A stretch of 64,000 nucleotides of DNA from positions 2,790,001 through 2,854,000 of the forward strand of contig AP024629.1 in NCBI GenBank assembly GCA_019670725.1. The letters run 5' to 3'. Below the pieces are notes generated by a model, which was not told where the DNA came from, did not search any database, and was given only the letters and a program-made list of their open reading frames with translations. A program made the translations under genes and the position numbers. This stretch comes from Alphaproteobacteria bacterium SO-S41 (GTDB taxonomy: Bacteria > Pseudomonadota > Alphaproteobacteria > Micropepsales > Micropepsaceae). The first letter of the stretch is position 1, and each line of letters begins with the position of its first letter. Below are positions 9,262 to 18,269 of the stretch, piece by piece.

Positions 9262-9268
9262 CGCCCGA

Positions 9269-9300
9269 GATCAGGGCCGCCATAACTGGCGGCCCCGATC
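9269..9300. terminator. GC-rich hairpin between convergent genes, possible bidirectional terminator
   Basis: GGGCCGCC (9274-9281) pairs with GGCGGCCC (9288-9295) across the 6-base loop ataact. The outer GATC pairs extend the stem after one mismatch. It begins 8 bases after the lipoprotein stop and ends 8 bases before the stop of the convergent GNAT gene. There is no T run on either side, so intrinsic termination would be imperfect. Confidence 0.5.
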
Positions 9301-9308
9301 ACAGAGGC

Positions 9309-9737
9309 CTACTCCGCAGCGAGCATCTTCTGCATGAAGAAACGCGGAAAGACTGGCGGCGGACCGTCGATCTGACCGAACACGCTGAAGCCGAGCCGCT
9401 CATAGAACGCCCGCGCCTGAAACGCGTACGTGTCCAACCACATCTGGCGGCATCCCAGTAGACGCGCTTCCGCCTCTGCCTGCTGCATCAACGCTTTGCC
9501 CAAGCCTTGTCCCCGCGCTTCTGCGGGGACGACGACCAAAGCGATATAGAACGTGCCCCAGAGCGAGTGCGCCCACAGTCCACCGGCGATCTTCGGGTCG
9601 TCGCCGGCGGTCAACGTCAAGGCGAAGGGAATGCCGTCCGCATCACCGACCGTATCCCGGTTGAAGGTGAGAAGCGGCATCCAGATGGAATTGTAGGCCG
9701 CGCCGGCATCAGCCGCGCGGGTGATGGCGTAGCTCAT
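9309..9737 (-). CDS. GNAT family N-acetyltransferase
   Basis: A 142-residue single-domain protein. The acetyl-CoA pyrophosphate-binding motif A is plain: IALVVVPAEARGQGLGKAL, with the R-G-Q-G-L-G pattern. The C-terminal YAFQARAFYERLGFSVFG is motif B, with the usual FYERLGF. The GNAT fold transfers acetyl from acetyl-CoA to an amine; the substrate is not predictable. I chose ATG 9737 because AGGAG lies 6 bases upstream; an in-frame ATG at 9788 would add 17 residues without homology. It ends beside the hairpin at 9269-9300. Confidence 0.87.
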   Translation of the reverse strand: MSYAITRAADAGAAYNSIWMPLLTFNRDTVGDADGIPFALTLTAGDDPKIAGGLWAHSLWGTFYIALVVVPAEARGQGLGKALMQQAEAEARLLGCRQMWLDTYAFQARAFYERLGFSVFGQIDGPPPVFPRFFMQKMLAAE

Positions 9738-9903
9738 GGCTACTCCTTTGTGCTGTCTAAAATGGGTGACTATCGGTGCGCTAGGCACGCGGGCGCGCGA
9801 TGCCGGCCCATGGAGGGCGGCATCCGCAATGCGTTGTGGTGCGTATCAGACTGCGACGAAGCCGATCATACAGGCAGTCTACGCAACTGCCGCACGCCGT
9901 CTA
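9738..9903. other. Gap of 166 bases with no gene
   Basis: This gap holds the leader of the GNAT gene and the 3' flank of the outer-membrane protein gene, both on the minus strand. GATGCCGGCC and GGGCGGCATC, around 9799-9825, form an imperfect hairpin that could end the upstream transcript. No open frame with a convincing start is seen. Confidence 0.5.
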
Positions 9904-10689
9904 CTAGAAGCGCAGCGTCAGACTGCCCTTCACGGGGATGACGATGCGTTCGCTGCTCTCGACGATGGAGCCGAGGCCGTAGGACGAGATGTCCTCGTCA
10001 TTGCCGTTGAGCGCCGACAGGTATTTCGCGCCGACCGAAACGGAGCCCGAGACGTTCTGCCCGTCGCCGAATGCGATACCGGCTTCGACGCCCGCCGACA
10101 GGACCGTCGAGGAGTCGTAGAAGCGCAGATCGTTGATCAGCACGCCGGCATCCGGCGCGGCCAAAGCGACGCGGATTTCCTCCGTATACGTCGCACCGAG
10201 ATTGGCGCCGACGAAGGGACGGATCACGTCCTCGCCGAAATAGTAGCGCGCGCCGACTTCGCCCGAATAGGAATTGAGATCCTCGAACGTCGCATAGAGC
10301 GGCAGGCGATCGCCGGTCGAGGTCGGGATGATGTCGCCCATCTGGATCGTGTTGCCGCCCGCCTGCATCCAGGCGATGGCGCCGTAGACCTCGATATTGT
10401 CGCTGACGCCATAGGCGAGTTCGGCATGGATGCCGGTCGTCGGCTGGTCGTAGACATCGTTGAACGACGCGCCGCGAATTTCGATCTGGCCGCCCTCGCC
10501 CGCATAGTCCGGCCCGAGCAGGCCGAGATCGGCGATGTCCGAGGTCGCGGAGCTGAAGAGATCGCCGTCCGCCGTGTATTCGGCGTCGATGCCCAGCGAA
10601 CCGCGCAGCTCGCCGAGATGCGGACCGACCGCCGCCGCGGCAACAGGCACGAAGACGGCGGCTAGGTAGAGGGCAGTCGTCTTGCGCAT
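9904..10689 (-). CDS. Outer-membrane beta-barrel-like protein
   Basis: A 261-residue protein with a signal peptide (MRKTTALYLAAVFVPVAAAA). The mature part has many alternating amphipathic strands, such as HAELAYGVSDNIEVYGAIAW, SYSGEVGARYYFG, FVGANLGATYTEEI and SGSVSVGAKYLSAL. It ends in SLTLRF, with the terminal Phe typical of beta-barrel proteins recognised by the Bam machinery. It may be an 8- to 10-strand barrel of the OmpA/OmpW-like size class, but the family was not recognised. ATG 10689 is preceded by GGGAG at good distance. It lies downstream of the MFS gene on the same strand. Confidence 0.75.
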   Translation of the reverse strand: MRKTTALYLAAVFVPVAAAAVGPHLGELRGSLGIDAEYTADGDLFSSATSDIADLGLLGPDYAGEGGQIEIRGASFNDVYDQPTTGIHAELAYGVSDNIEVYGAIAWMQAGGNTIQMGDIIPTSTGDRLPLYATFEDLNSYSGEVGARYYFGEDVIRPFVGANLGATYTEEIRVALAAPDAGVLINDLRFYDSSTVLSAGVEAGIAFGDGQNVSGSVSVGAKYLSALNGNDEDISSYGLGSIVESSERIVIPVKGSLTLRF

Positions 10690-10744
10690 GGCGCGCTCCC
10701 AATCTGATCGGCCGGGAGTCTCGCTGCGTTGGGTTGACGAAAGG

Positions 10745-11959
10745 TTACGCCGGCTTGCGCAATGCGAGCACGAAAAGCGCCGTCGAACTGCCGCCGAGGC
10801 AGAACAGCATGACCGCGGCGAAGGCCGTGGGCGACCCGTCGCTGACCGCCGCGACCACCGTCGAGGCGAGAGCGCCAGTGCCATAGGACCCTGCGCCGAT
10901 CAGCGCCGAGGCCGAACCCGAGCGCAGCGGATCGACCGACAGCGCGCCGGCGGCGGTGTTGCCCGTCATGACGCCGTAGGAGGTCAGCACGCAGAACAGC
11001 GCGCCGAGCAACAGATACATGCCGCCGAACCCGGTCGCGGCCGACAGGAACAGGACGCCCCCCGCGCTCAGCGCGAACAGCGTGACGATGGACAGCACAT
11101 CGTCCGGCCCGAACCAGCGCAAAAGCAGCCGGTTGAACTGCGCCCCGCCCATGATCCCGATCGCGTTGAAGCCGAAGAACCAGCCGAACGCGCCGGGCGT
11201 GATGCCGTAATGGCCCATCAGCACCGAGGGCGAACTCGCGATATAGGTCAGCAAGCAGGCGCCATTGAGCCCGCCCGCCATCAGATAGCCGACGAAACGC
11301 GGCTGGCTGAGCAATGCGAAATACGCCTTGAACGCGTTCTCGCTGCGCGCGCGGGCGCGGGTCTCGGGCGAACGGGTCTCGCGCAGGGTGAGCAACACGC
11401 ACAGCCCGACCCCGATCCCGAAGGCTGCGAGCACGCCGAAGATCGGCCGCCAGCCGAAGAAATGCAGGATGGCCGCCCCGGCAAACGGCGCAAGCAACGG
11501 CGCTAACCCCATGATGAGCCCGAGCAGCGACAGGATGCGCGCGGCGTTCAGATGATCGAACCGGTCGCGCACCACGGCGCGGCCGATCACGATCCCCGCA
11601 CAGCCGCCCAAGGCTTGCACCAGGCGCGCGGCGAGCAGCAGCTCGATGCTGGTCGCCAGAGCGCAGACGACGCTGGCGGTGATGTAGATCGAAATCCCCG
11701 TCAGGATCGCCGGGCGGCGGCCCCACAGATCCGACGCCGGGCCATAGAGCAACTGGCCGAAGCCCATGCCGACGAAATAGACGGCGACCGTCGCCTGCGC
11801 CGCCTCGGGGCTCGCGCCCAGATGGCCGGCCATTTCGGGCAGCGCCGGCAGGTACATGTCGACCGACATGGCCCCGAACGCCGTCATCGCCCCCAGCAAC
11901 ACGACCAGCCCCCAGGGGGTAGGCGCAAAGCGCGGCGGCGGGACGGCCGGTGCGGTCAT
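10745..11959 (-). CDS. Bcr/CflA-type MFS multidrug efflux transporter
   Basis: A 404-residue transporter with 12 predicted membrane helices. The Bcr/CflA signature is clear: helix 1 ends in SVDMYLPALPEMA, helix 2 has GFGQLLYGPASDLWGRRPA (MFS motif A with the family-specific YGP), and helix 5 carries the antiporter-like GLAPLLAPFAGA. These are drug:proton antiporters of the inner membrane, known for bicyclomycin, chloramphenicol or sulfonamide export; the substrate here is unknown. The ATG is 10 bases downstream of the aspS stop on the same strand, so read-through is likely. Confidence 0.9.
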   Translation of the reverse strand: MTAPAVPPPRFAPTPWGLVVLLGAMTAFGAMSVDMYLPALPEMAGHLGASPEAAQATVAVYFVGMGFGQLLYGPASDLWGRRPAILTGISIYITASVVCALATSIELLLAARLVQALGGCAGIVIGRAVVRDRFDHLNAARILSLLGLIMGLAPLLAPFAGAAILHFFGWRPIFGVLAAFGIGVGLCVLLTLRETRSPETRARARSENAFKAYFALLSQPRFVGYLMAGGLNGACLLTYIASSPSVLMGHYGITPGAFGWFFGFNAIGIMGGAQFNRLLLRWFGPDDVLSIVTLFALSAGGVLFLSAATGFGGMYLLLGALFCVLTSYGVMTGNTAAGALSVDPLRSGSASALIGAGSYGTGALASTVVAAVSDGSPTAFAAVMLFCLGGSSTALFVLALRKPA

Positions 11960-11969
11960 CGCGGCGGCG

Positions 11970-13793
11970 TCAGCCCTTCTCTGGCGGGACGATGCGGATG
12001 TGCAGTTCGCGCAGCTGCTTCGCCATCGCTTCCGACGGCGCGCCCATCATGACGTCTTCCGCCTTCTGGTTCATCGGGAAGAGCGTCACCTCGCGGAGGT
12101 TCTCCTCCTCCGCCAGCAGCATCACGATGCGGTCCACGCCCGGGGCCGAACCGCCATGCGGCGGCGCGCCATAGCGGAACGCGTTCAGCATGCCGCCGAA
12201 GCGCGCTTCCACCACTTCGGCCGGATCGCCCTTCAGCTCGAACGCCTTGATCATGATCTCGGGCTTGTGGTTCCGGATCGCGCCCGACGACAGCTCGGTG
12301 CCGTTGCAGACGATGTCGTACTGGAACGCCGTGATGCCCAGAATCGTGTCGCGATCCGCCTCGCGGTCCAGCTTCAGGAACGCCGCGTGGTCGAAGTTCG
12401 GCATCGAGAACGGGTTGTGCGAGAAGTCGATCTGCTTCTGGTCGTCCAGCTCGTACATCGGGAAATCGACGACCCAGCAGAATTTGAACGCGCCTTCTTC
12501 GATCAGCCCCAGCTCCTTGCCGATACGCGTGCGCGCGGCGCCGGCGAGCTTCGCGGCGTCGAGCGGCTTGTTCGCCGAGAAGAAGATCGCATCGCCCGGC
12601 TTGGCGTTCGCCTTGTCGGCGATGCGCTTGAGGATCGGCGCGGGGATGAACTTGGCGATCGGACCCTTGCCGGAGAGCACGCCGCCCTCCTCTTCCAGGA
12701 TCACATAGCCAAGGCCCGCCGCCTTGAACTCGGCGCGCGCCCAGTCGTTGAGATCGTCGAAGAACTTGCGGGGCTTCGCTCCCGCGCCGGGCGCGGGAAT
12801 GGCGCGCACGACGCCGCCATTGGCAATGACGCCCTTGAACGCCTTGAACTCGACGCTCTCGTCCGCGAACTCATCGGTGATGTCGACGATCACGATCGGG
12901 TTGCGCAGGTCCGGCTTGTCGACGCCGTATTTCAGCATCGAGTCCGCGTAGGTGATGCGCGGGAACGGCGCCGGGGTGACACTCTTGCCGTTCGCGAACT
13001 GCTCGAACGTCCCCTGGAGCACCGGCTCGATCGCTGCGAAGACGTCTTCCTGCGTCACGAAGCTCATCTCGAAGTCGAGCTGGTAGAACTCGCCCGGCGA
13101 ACGGTCGGCGCGGGCGTCCTCGTCGCGGAAGCAGGGCGCGATCTGGAAGTAGCGGTCGAAGCCCGCGACCATCAGCAGCTGCTTGAACTGCTGCGGCGCC
13201 TGGGGGAGCGCGTAGAACTTGCCGGGATGGTTGCGCGCGGGGACCAGGAAGTCGCGCGCGCCCTCCGGCGATGAGGCCGTCAGGATCGGCGTCTGGAACT
13301 CGGTGAAGCCCTGCGCGATCATCCGCTGGCGCAGGCTCGCGATGACGTTCGACCGCAGCATGATGTTGCGGTGGAGCTTGTCGCGGCGGAGGTCGAGGAA
13401 GCGGTACTTTAGCCGCGTCTCTTCGGGGTATTCGATGTCGCCGAACACCTGAACCGGCAGGTCCTCGGCCTTGGACTGGATCTCGACCTGCTGGATGCGG
13501 ATCTCGATCTCGCCGGTCGGCAGGTTCGAATTCACGGTCTCGGCCGGGCGCAGGACGACCGGGCCGGTCACGGTCAGCACCCACTCCGAACGGGCCGAAT
13601 CGGCCACGGCGAAGGCGGCGCTGTCCGGCTCGATGACGCACTGGGTCATGCCGTAATGGTCGCGGAGGTCCAGGAAGACGAGGCCGCCATGGTCGCGCCG
13701 GCGGTGCACCCAGCCCGAAATACGGACAGTTTCGCCCGCGTTTGCAGCGCGCAATTCACTGCATTTATGGGTGCGGTAGGCGTGCATAGCCAT
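11970..13793 (-). CDS. aspS: Aspartyl-tRNA synthetase
   Basis: A 607-residue class II synthetase of the bacterial type. The N-terminal OB fold ([32 protein letters not shown]) recognises the anticodon. Motif 2 reads [15 protein letters not shown], near residue 225. A GAD insertion domain occupies the middle (about 290-420). Motif 3 is [16 protein letters not shown] near the C-terminus. It charges tRNA-Asp, and in organisms without AsnRS also tRNA-Asn; the type cannot be settled here. I chose ATG 13793 (MAMHAY) because AAGGGA lies 11 bases upstream; the second ATG at 13787 is also possible. It is divergent from rnd. Confidence 0.97.
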   Translation of the reverse strand: MAMHAYRTHKCSELRAANAGETVRISGWVHRRRDHGGLVFLDLRDHYGMTQCVIEPDSAAFAVADSARSEWVLTVTGPVVLRPAETVNSNLPTGEIEIRIQQVEIQSKAEDLPVQVFGDIEYPEETRLKYRFLDLRRDKLHRNIMLRSNVIASLRQRMIAQGFTEFQTPILTASSPEGARDFLVPARNHPGKFYALPQAPQQFKQLLMVAGFDRYFQIAPCFRDEDARADRSPGEFYQLDFEMSFVTQEDVFAAIEPVLQGTFEQFANGKSVTPAPFPRITYADSMLKYGVDKPDLRNPIVIVDITDEFADESVEFKAFKGVIANGGVVRAIPAPGAGAKPRKFFDDLNDWARAEFKAAGLGYVILEEEGGVLSGKGPIAKFIPAPILKRIADKANAKPGDAIFFSANKPLDAAKLAGAARTRIGKELGLIEEGAFKFCWVVDFPMYELDDQKQIDFSHNPFSMPNFDHAAFLKLDREADRDTILGITAFQYDIVCNGTELSSGAIRNHKPEIMIKAFELKGDPAEVVEARFGGMLNAFRYGAPPHGGSAPGVDRIVMLLAEEENLREVTLFPMNQKAEDVMMGAPSEAMAKQLRELHIRIVPPEKG

Positions 13794-13937
13794 GAAATCA
13801 CAAATCCCTTGCCGGAGGCGCGGGTTTGTGGCCCTTCGACCCCGTAGCGTCAAGCTGTGCGGGCAGTGCCCGGGTCATGAAATCGAGTGCCCCCTGGCCG
13901 CTCCGGCCCCTGCGGCGCTGCAGGCGAAGGGTGCCTC

Positions 13938-15086
13938 ATGGAGTTGATTACGACCACCGAGGGCCTGGCTCAGGCGGTGGACGAGGCCTCCAGCGGGCCG
14001 TTTGTCACGGTAGACACCGAGTTCATGCGGGAATCGACCTATTGGCCGATCCTCTGCCTCATCCAGTTCGCCAGCGCGAAGCAGGGCTATCTGGTCGATC
14101 CGATGGCCCCCGGCATCGACCTCAACCCCTTCTTTGCCCTGCTCGACCGTCCCGACATCGTGAAGGTCTTCCACGCCGCCCGGCAGGACGTGGAAATCTT
14201 CCACCACCTCTCGGGCCGCACCCCGACCAACCTGTTCGACACCCAGGTCGCCGGCATGGTCTGCGGCCTCGGTGAGTCGATTTCCTACGAGAACCTGATC
14301 CGCGAGACGACCGGCCACGCCGTCGACAAGTCCTCGCGCTTCACCGACTGGAGCCGCCGCCCGCTGAGCGAGAAGCAGCTCGTCTATGCGCTGGGCGACG
14401 TCACCCACCTGCGCGACGCCTATCGCGTGCTTTCCGAGCGGATCGCGAAGCAGGGCCGCGCGTCGTGGATTGAAGAAGAAATGGCGATCCTCACCGATCC
14501 CTCGATCTACGCCGTCGATCCCGAAGAAGCCTGGCGCCGGCTGAAGGTGCGTTCGGGGTCCAAGAAGATGCTCGCGGCGCTGAAGGGGCTCGCCGCCTGG
14601 CGCGAGCGCGAGGCGCAGACCCGCGACGTGCCGCGCCAGCGCATCCTGAAGGACGACGCGCTGCTCGACATCGCCAGCCACGCGCCCAAGACCGTCGCCG
14701 ATCTCGACGGCCTCCGCTCGGTGCCGCGCGGCTATGCCCAGTCGCGCAACGGCGCGGCGGTGCTGGAGGCGATCGCCGCCGGCCTTGCTCTGCCCGCCGA
14801 CCAGGTGCCGCAGATCGAGCGCAGCGAGCGCCTGCCGGAAGCCGATTCCAGCCTCGTCGATGCGCTGAAGCTGTTGCTCAAATTGAAGTCCGACGAAGCC
14901 GGCGTCGCTGCGCGCCTCATCGCCAATTCGGCCGACATGGAACGCCTCGCCGCCTATGCCGAACCCGACGTCCCTGCCGTGCATGGCTGGCGCCGCGAGG
15001 TCTTCGGGGCTGCGGCAATGGACCTCAAGGCCGGGCGCTTGGTGCTCAAAATCGAAGATGGCAGACTGAAGGCATCGGCGGCCTAA
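13938..15086 (+). CDS. rnd: Ribonuclease D
   Basis: A 382-residue DEDD exonuclease. Exo I reads TVDTEFMRES with Asp26 and Glu28. Exo II is FHAARQDVEIFHH, and Exo III is LVYALGDVTHLRDAY, with the Tyr placing it in the DEDDy group. Two helical regions follow (LAAWREREAQTRDVPRQR, and NGAAVLEAIAAG), matching the HRDC domains of RNase D. It trims 3' ends of tRNA precursors. I chose ATG 13938 because the fold starts there; the upstream in-frame part has no homology. It is divergent from aspS over 144 bases, a pairing that links tRNA charging and maturation. Confidence 0.95.
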   Translation: MELITTTEGLAQAVDEASSGPFVTVDTEFMRESTYWPILCLIQFASAKQGYLVDPMAPGIDLNPFFALLDRPDIVKVFHAARQDVEIFHHLSGRTPTNLFDTQVAGMVCGLGESISYENLIRETTGHAVDKSSRFTDWSRRPLSEKQLVYALGDVTHLRDAYRVLSERIAKQGRASWIEEEMAILTDPSIYAVDPEEAWRRLKVRSGSKKMLAALKGLAAWREREAQTRDVPRQRILKDDALLDIASHAPKTVADLDGLRSVPRGYAQSRNGAAVLEAIAAGLALPADQVPQIERSERLPEADSSLVDALKLLLKLKSDEAGVAARLIANSADMERLAAYAEPDVPAVHGWRREVFGAAAMDLKAGRLVLKIEDGRLKASAA

Positions 15087-15155
15087 ATTTCGACGCCACC
15101 ACGGATTATGAACAGAGCCTGAAGCGTCCTTGTGTGACGCGGCAAGGAGGCTTTG

Positions 15156-16307
15156 ATGACTCCCGGTGTAAAGACGAAACCCAAGACCCAGCCCGGCCCG
15201 CTGCAACCCGTCGGCATGAACAAGGCCGACCGCGCCAGCACCAAGGCGGCGAACAATCTCCAGCGCGGTCTGGAGCACATCAACAACATCTATGCCGACC
15301 GCAAACTGTTCCTCGGCGGGCTTGGCATGGTGCTGGGCTACGTCAACGACGAGTTCGACAAGTTCATGGCGCTGGAACCGCAGAAGCCGGTCGACAGCGG
15401 CAGCCTGTTCGAGGAGCTGTTCGGCGCGATCACCGACATCATCTCGGTGATCCCCCCGCTCTCGATCCCCATCAAGCTCGGCAAGACCGCGAAATTTCTG
15501 ATCAAGGCGGCCGACATAGCCAAGACGCATGCCAGCGAAGGCTATGCCAGGGCGAAAACCGCGGCCGAGGCGATCCAGAAGATCAACGATGCGATCAGCG
15601 CGCCGCCGGACGATCCCAACGCGCCGCCCCCGCCCGACAAGGGCAGCGAGGCCTATCTGCGCGAGGCGGAACTAAAGTTCCCGCTGGTCCAGAAGGTGAT
15701 CGCCGCGACCTATCTCGCCGAGTTCGAACGGCGCGCGGCCGTCGCGGCCTATCAGGACGAGGTCGACCGGAAGATGGACGACCCCGCCTTCGCAGGCACG
15801 CCGCTGACCATCGCGACCGATATGTTCGGCCCGTCCGCGCCGGCGCGGACGCCGGACGATATCTTCAAGCAATTCGCCGAAGTGAAAGAGACCCTCTTCC
15901 GTGAAATCCTGAAGGCCTATGTCGGGAAATACGCCGTGCTGGCGTATAGCGAATGGATCAACAAGGACGTGAACACCACGCAGGGCATCTGGGGGCTGTA
16001 TAGCGGCCTCAACGATGCGCAGTGGCGGGCGCTGGTCGCGCGGTGCGGCATGCCGAACATGTCGCTGCAGGCCCGCCAGGACGAACTCAACAAGGTCTAT
16101 CGCGGCGACAAGGTGTCCGCGCTGATGAGCAAGCTGCCCAAGTATTTCCAGAAGCTCGGGGCCGACCAGCTAAGTCTCGATCGGCAGATCGACGATCCCG
16201 GCGATCTCGTGATGTGGTGGAACGCACGCAAGGTGATCTTCCGCAACATCACCGACTGGCACGGCTTCAGGCATACGACCGACTGGAACCTGAACCCGCA
16301 CCGCTAG
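15156..16307 (+). CDS. Hypothetical protein with central hydrophobic region
   Basis: I do not recognise this 383-residue protein. AAGGAGG ends 5 bases before ATG 15156, a very strong ribosome site. The N-terminal 20 residues are basic and Pro-rich. Residues 80-110 are hydrophobic (LFGAITDIISVIPPLSIPIK), too Pro-rich for a standard membrane helix. A Pro/Asp-rich linker (APPDDPNAPPPPDKGS) splits it from a largely helical C-terminal half ending in NITDWHGFRHTTDWNLNPHR. There is no signal peptide. The two-domain, linker-joined shape recalls effector or toxin-like proteins, but no catalytic motif supports that. Its 3' end overlaps the convergent GNAT gene by 41 bases. Confidence 0.78.
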   Translation: MTPGVKTKPKTQPGPLQPVGMNKADRASTKAANNLQRGLEHINNIYADRKLFLGGLGMVLGYVNDEFDKFMALEPQKPVDSGSLFEELFGAITDIISVIPPLSIPIKLGKTAKFLIKAADIAKTHASEGYARAKTAAEAIQKINDAISAPPDDPNAPPPPDKGSEAYLREAELKFPLVQKVIAATYLAEFERRAAVAAYQDEVDRKMDDPAFAGTPLTIATDMFGPSAPARTPDDIFKQFAEVKETLFREILKAYVGKYAVLAYSEWINKDVNTTQGIWGLYSGLNDAQWRALVARCGMPNMSLQARQDELNKVYRGDKVSALMSKLPKYFQKLGADQLSLDRQIDDPGDLVMWWNARKVIFRNITDWHGFRHTTDWNLNPHR

Positions 16308-16764
16308 CGAGTTCCAGCGAGAACAGCGGCAGGGTGCGGCCCGGAATGGCATCGGACGGCGCGTCGCACAGATAGGCGGCGCCGTACCGCCGGTAGAAGC
16401 CGGCCGCGTTCGGGTCCGCCAGGATGACCAGACGCCGCGCGCGCGCCGCCGTCACGGCAGCAACCACGCGGTCCAGCAGCGCCCGGCCGACGCCCTTGCG
16501 CATCACGCCCGGCGCGACGAACAGCAGATCGAGTTCCGCCGCGCCTGTCGCCTGCAGCCATTCATAGCTGGCGACACCCAGCAGCTCGCCCGCCTCGTCC
16601 TCGGCGACGAACACGCGGCCGCGTTCGATGGCCTCGAACTCGACCCGCAGCGATGCCGCGCTCGCCGCCATGAACGCGGCGTCGTAGCCCCAGCTCGCTT
16701 TGGAACGGCGGCAAAGCTCTGACAGCACCTCGGCCTCGTGGAACCGGGCGGCGCGGAGGCGCAT
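16267..16764 (-). CDS. GNAT family N-acetyltransferase
   Basis: A 165-residue GNAT. Motif A is LDLLFVAPGVMRKGVGRALL, close to the R/Q-x-x-G-x-G/A consensus, here R-K-G-V-G-R. DPNAAGFYRRYGAAYL is motif B. The N-terminus (MRLRAARFHEAEVLSELCRR) is the usual first strand and helix. The substrate is unknown. Its ATG at 16764-16762 shares one base with the ppx stop (TGATG), so translation is coupled to ppx. A 99-codon upstream extension is possible but lies inside ppx. Its last 41 bases overlap the convergent unknown gene ending at 16307. Confidence 0.85.
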   Translation of the reverse strand: MRLRAARFHEAEVLSELCRRSKASWGYDAAFMAASAASLRVEFEAIERGRVFVAEDEAGELLGVASYEWLQATGAAELDLLFVAPGVMRKGVGRALLDRVVAAVTAARARRLVILADPNAAGFYRRYGAAYLCDAPSDAIPGRTLPLFSLELASGAGSGSSRSYA

Positions 16765-18224
16765 CAGCGCGTCAGCTGGATGCGGGGCTCGCGCACGAAC
16801 GAGGTCGCGAGGTCTTCGAGCCGCTTGTCGACCGCCTCGCCGCGCACGTCGGCATGGCTGCGCGCAATGCGCAGGATGAGCGCGTCGGGCGCTAGCCGCA
16901 TCGAGAACTCCTTGCCGATCCCACCCGCCGTGCCGGCCAGCACATAGCCGAGCCGCAGCGCGCGCCCCAGCCGCTCGGCCCGCAGCGCCGTGTCGAGGCC
17001 GACGAGGCGCTCGATCGGCGAGATCAACTGGTCCTGCGCCTGCCCGCCATAACGGTGCCACAGGGTCAGCGCCAGAAAGCCGCGCGCGCGATGGCGGATG
17101 CCCGCGATCTGGGCCTGCAGCACATAGCGGAACGAGAGTTCTGCGCGGTAATCGGGATGCTGGCGCCAGGCCGAATCCGAGAGCAGGCAGGCCGCGCGCC
17201 GCAGCCGCGCCTCTTCCGGCTTCTCGCCTTCGAACAGCGGCGCAGTGAAGGTCTCGATCTCATCGGCCTGGGCCCGGCGGCGGCCGAAGCGTTCGGCCGT
17301 GTCGTCGGCGGTCTCGTAGAGCGGATCGAGCGCGCGCTTCTTCGCCGGCAGCGACTTGAACAGCACGCCCTCGCGCACGCCGAAGGCCGAGACGATGACC
17401 CGGTCGAGCTGGGCGAGCCGCACCAGGCGGTCGAGCACCAGCGCGCCGAAGGGCAGCGACTCCGCGCGGCGGCGAGGCACGTCGATCATGCGCTCCAGCG
17501 TCTTCTGGCTCTGCGTCATCACGAACTCGGTCATGCGCAGGATCTCGGCGCGCGACATCTCGTAGCCGTGTAGGATGTGCAGCGGATAGCCGGTGCGCGC
17601 CATGTGCAGCCGCGCAATGTTCCGCCACACGCCGCCGACCGCATAGAGCGAGCGGCCCTTCAGTTTTTCGAGCCCCGGCAGGGCCATGATGCCGTCATCG
17701 ACGATCGCCCGCGCACGGTCGAGCCGGCCGCGCGCCGCATCGATCAGGCGCAGGGGGCCGAAAGGCAGGGTCGCCCCTGCCCCCAGCGCGCTGTCCTTCA
17801 CGACAGTCAGTTCCAGACTGCCGCCGCCGAGATCGCCGACCAGCCCGTCGGCATCCGGCAGGCCGGAAATGACGCCGAGGGCGGCCAGCTCCGCCTCCTG
17901 CTCGCCGGTCAGCACCTTCACCGGCCGGCCGCAGGCCTCGCTCGCCCGGCGCACGAAATCGGGACCGTTGCGGGCGTCGCGCGCGGCAGCCGTGGCGACC
18001 ACGTCCACCCGCTTCACGCCCATGGAATCGGCGACCACGCGGAAGCGCTTGAGCGCCGCCAGCGCCAGCTTCATGCCATCAGCGTCCAGCCGCCCGGTCG
18101 AGACCATGTTGCGGCCGATCGCGCAGATCGCTTTTTCGTTGAACAGCGTGACGGGATTGCGCACCGCCGCCTCGAAGACGACGAGGCGCACGGAATTGGA
18201 GCCGATGTCGATGACGCCGAACAT
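16764..18224 (-). CDS. ppx: Exopolyphosphatase / Ppx-GppA family phosphatase
   Basis: A 486-residue protein of the ASKHA fold. The first phosphate-binding loop is VIDIGSNSVRLVVFE at residues 4-18, with the second at LVGDLGGGSLELTVV near 145. The C-terminal third is an HD-like helical domain, as in the longer Ppx proteins. It removes terminal phosphates from polyphosphate or the 5' phosphate of pppGpp. Its placement 45 bases downstream of ppk1 argues for the polyphosphate role: synthesis and breakdown enzymes in one operon. It is coupled to the GNAT gene by a TGATG overlap. Confidence 0.93.
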   Translation of the reverse strand: MFGVIDIGSNSVRLVVFEAAVRNPVTLFNEKAICAIGRNMVSTGRLDADGMKLALAALKRFRVVADSMGVKRVDVVATAAARDARNGPDFVRRASEACGRPVKVLTGEQEAELAALGVISGLPDADGLVGDLGGGSLELTVVKDSALGAGATLPFGPLRLIDAARGRLDRARAIVDDGIMALPGLEKLKGRSLYAVGGVWRNIARLHMARTGYPLHILHGYEMSRAEILRMTEFVMTQSQKTLERMIDVPRRRAESLPFGALVLDRLVRLAQLDRVIVSAFGVREGVLFKSLPAKKRALDPLYETADDTAERFGRRRAQADEIETFTAPLFEGEKPEEARLRRAACLLSDSAWRQHPDYRAELSFRYVLQAQIAGIRHRARGFLALTLWHRYGGQAQDQLISPIERLVGLDTALRAERLGRALRLGYVLAGTAGGIGKEFSMRLAPDALILRIARSHADVRGEAVDKRLEDLATSFVREPRIQLTR

Positions 18225-18269
18225 GCGTATCGCGCTATCCGATTCGCGGGGCCGCTACACCCCGCGCTT

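Noticed and set aside
9508-9529. GTCCCCGC and GCGGGGAC inverted repeat inside the GNAT gene, considered as another mobile palindrome
   Set aside because: It encodes the conserved acetyl-CoA motif of the family (PAEARGQG) and lacks the GTCAT/ATGAC ends, so chance from codon use is more likely.
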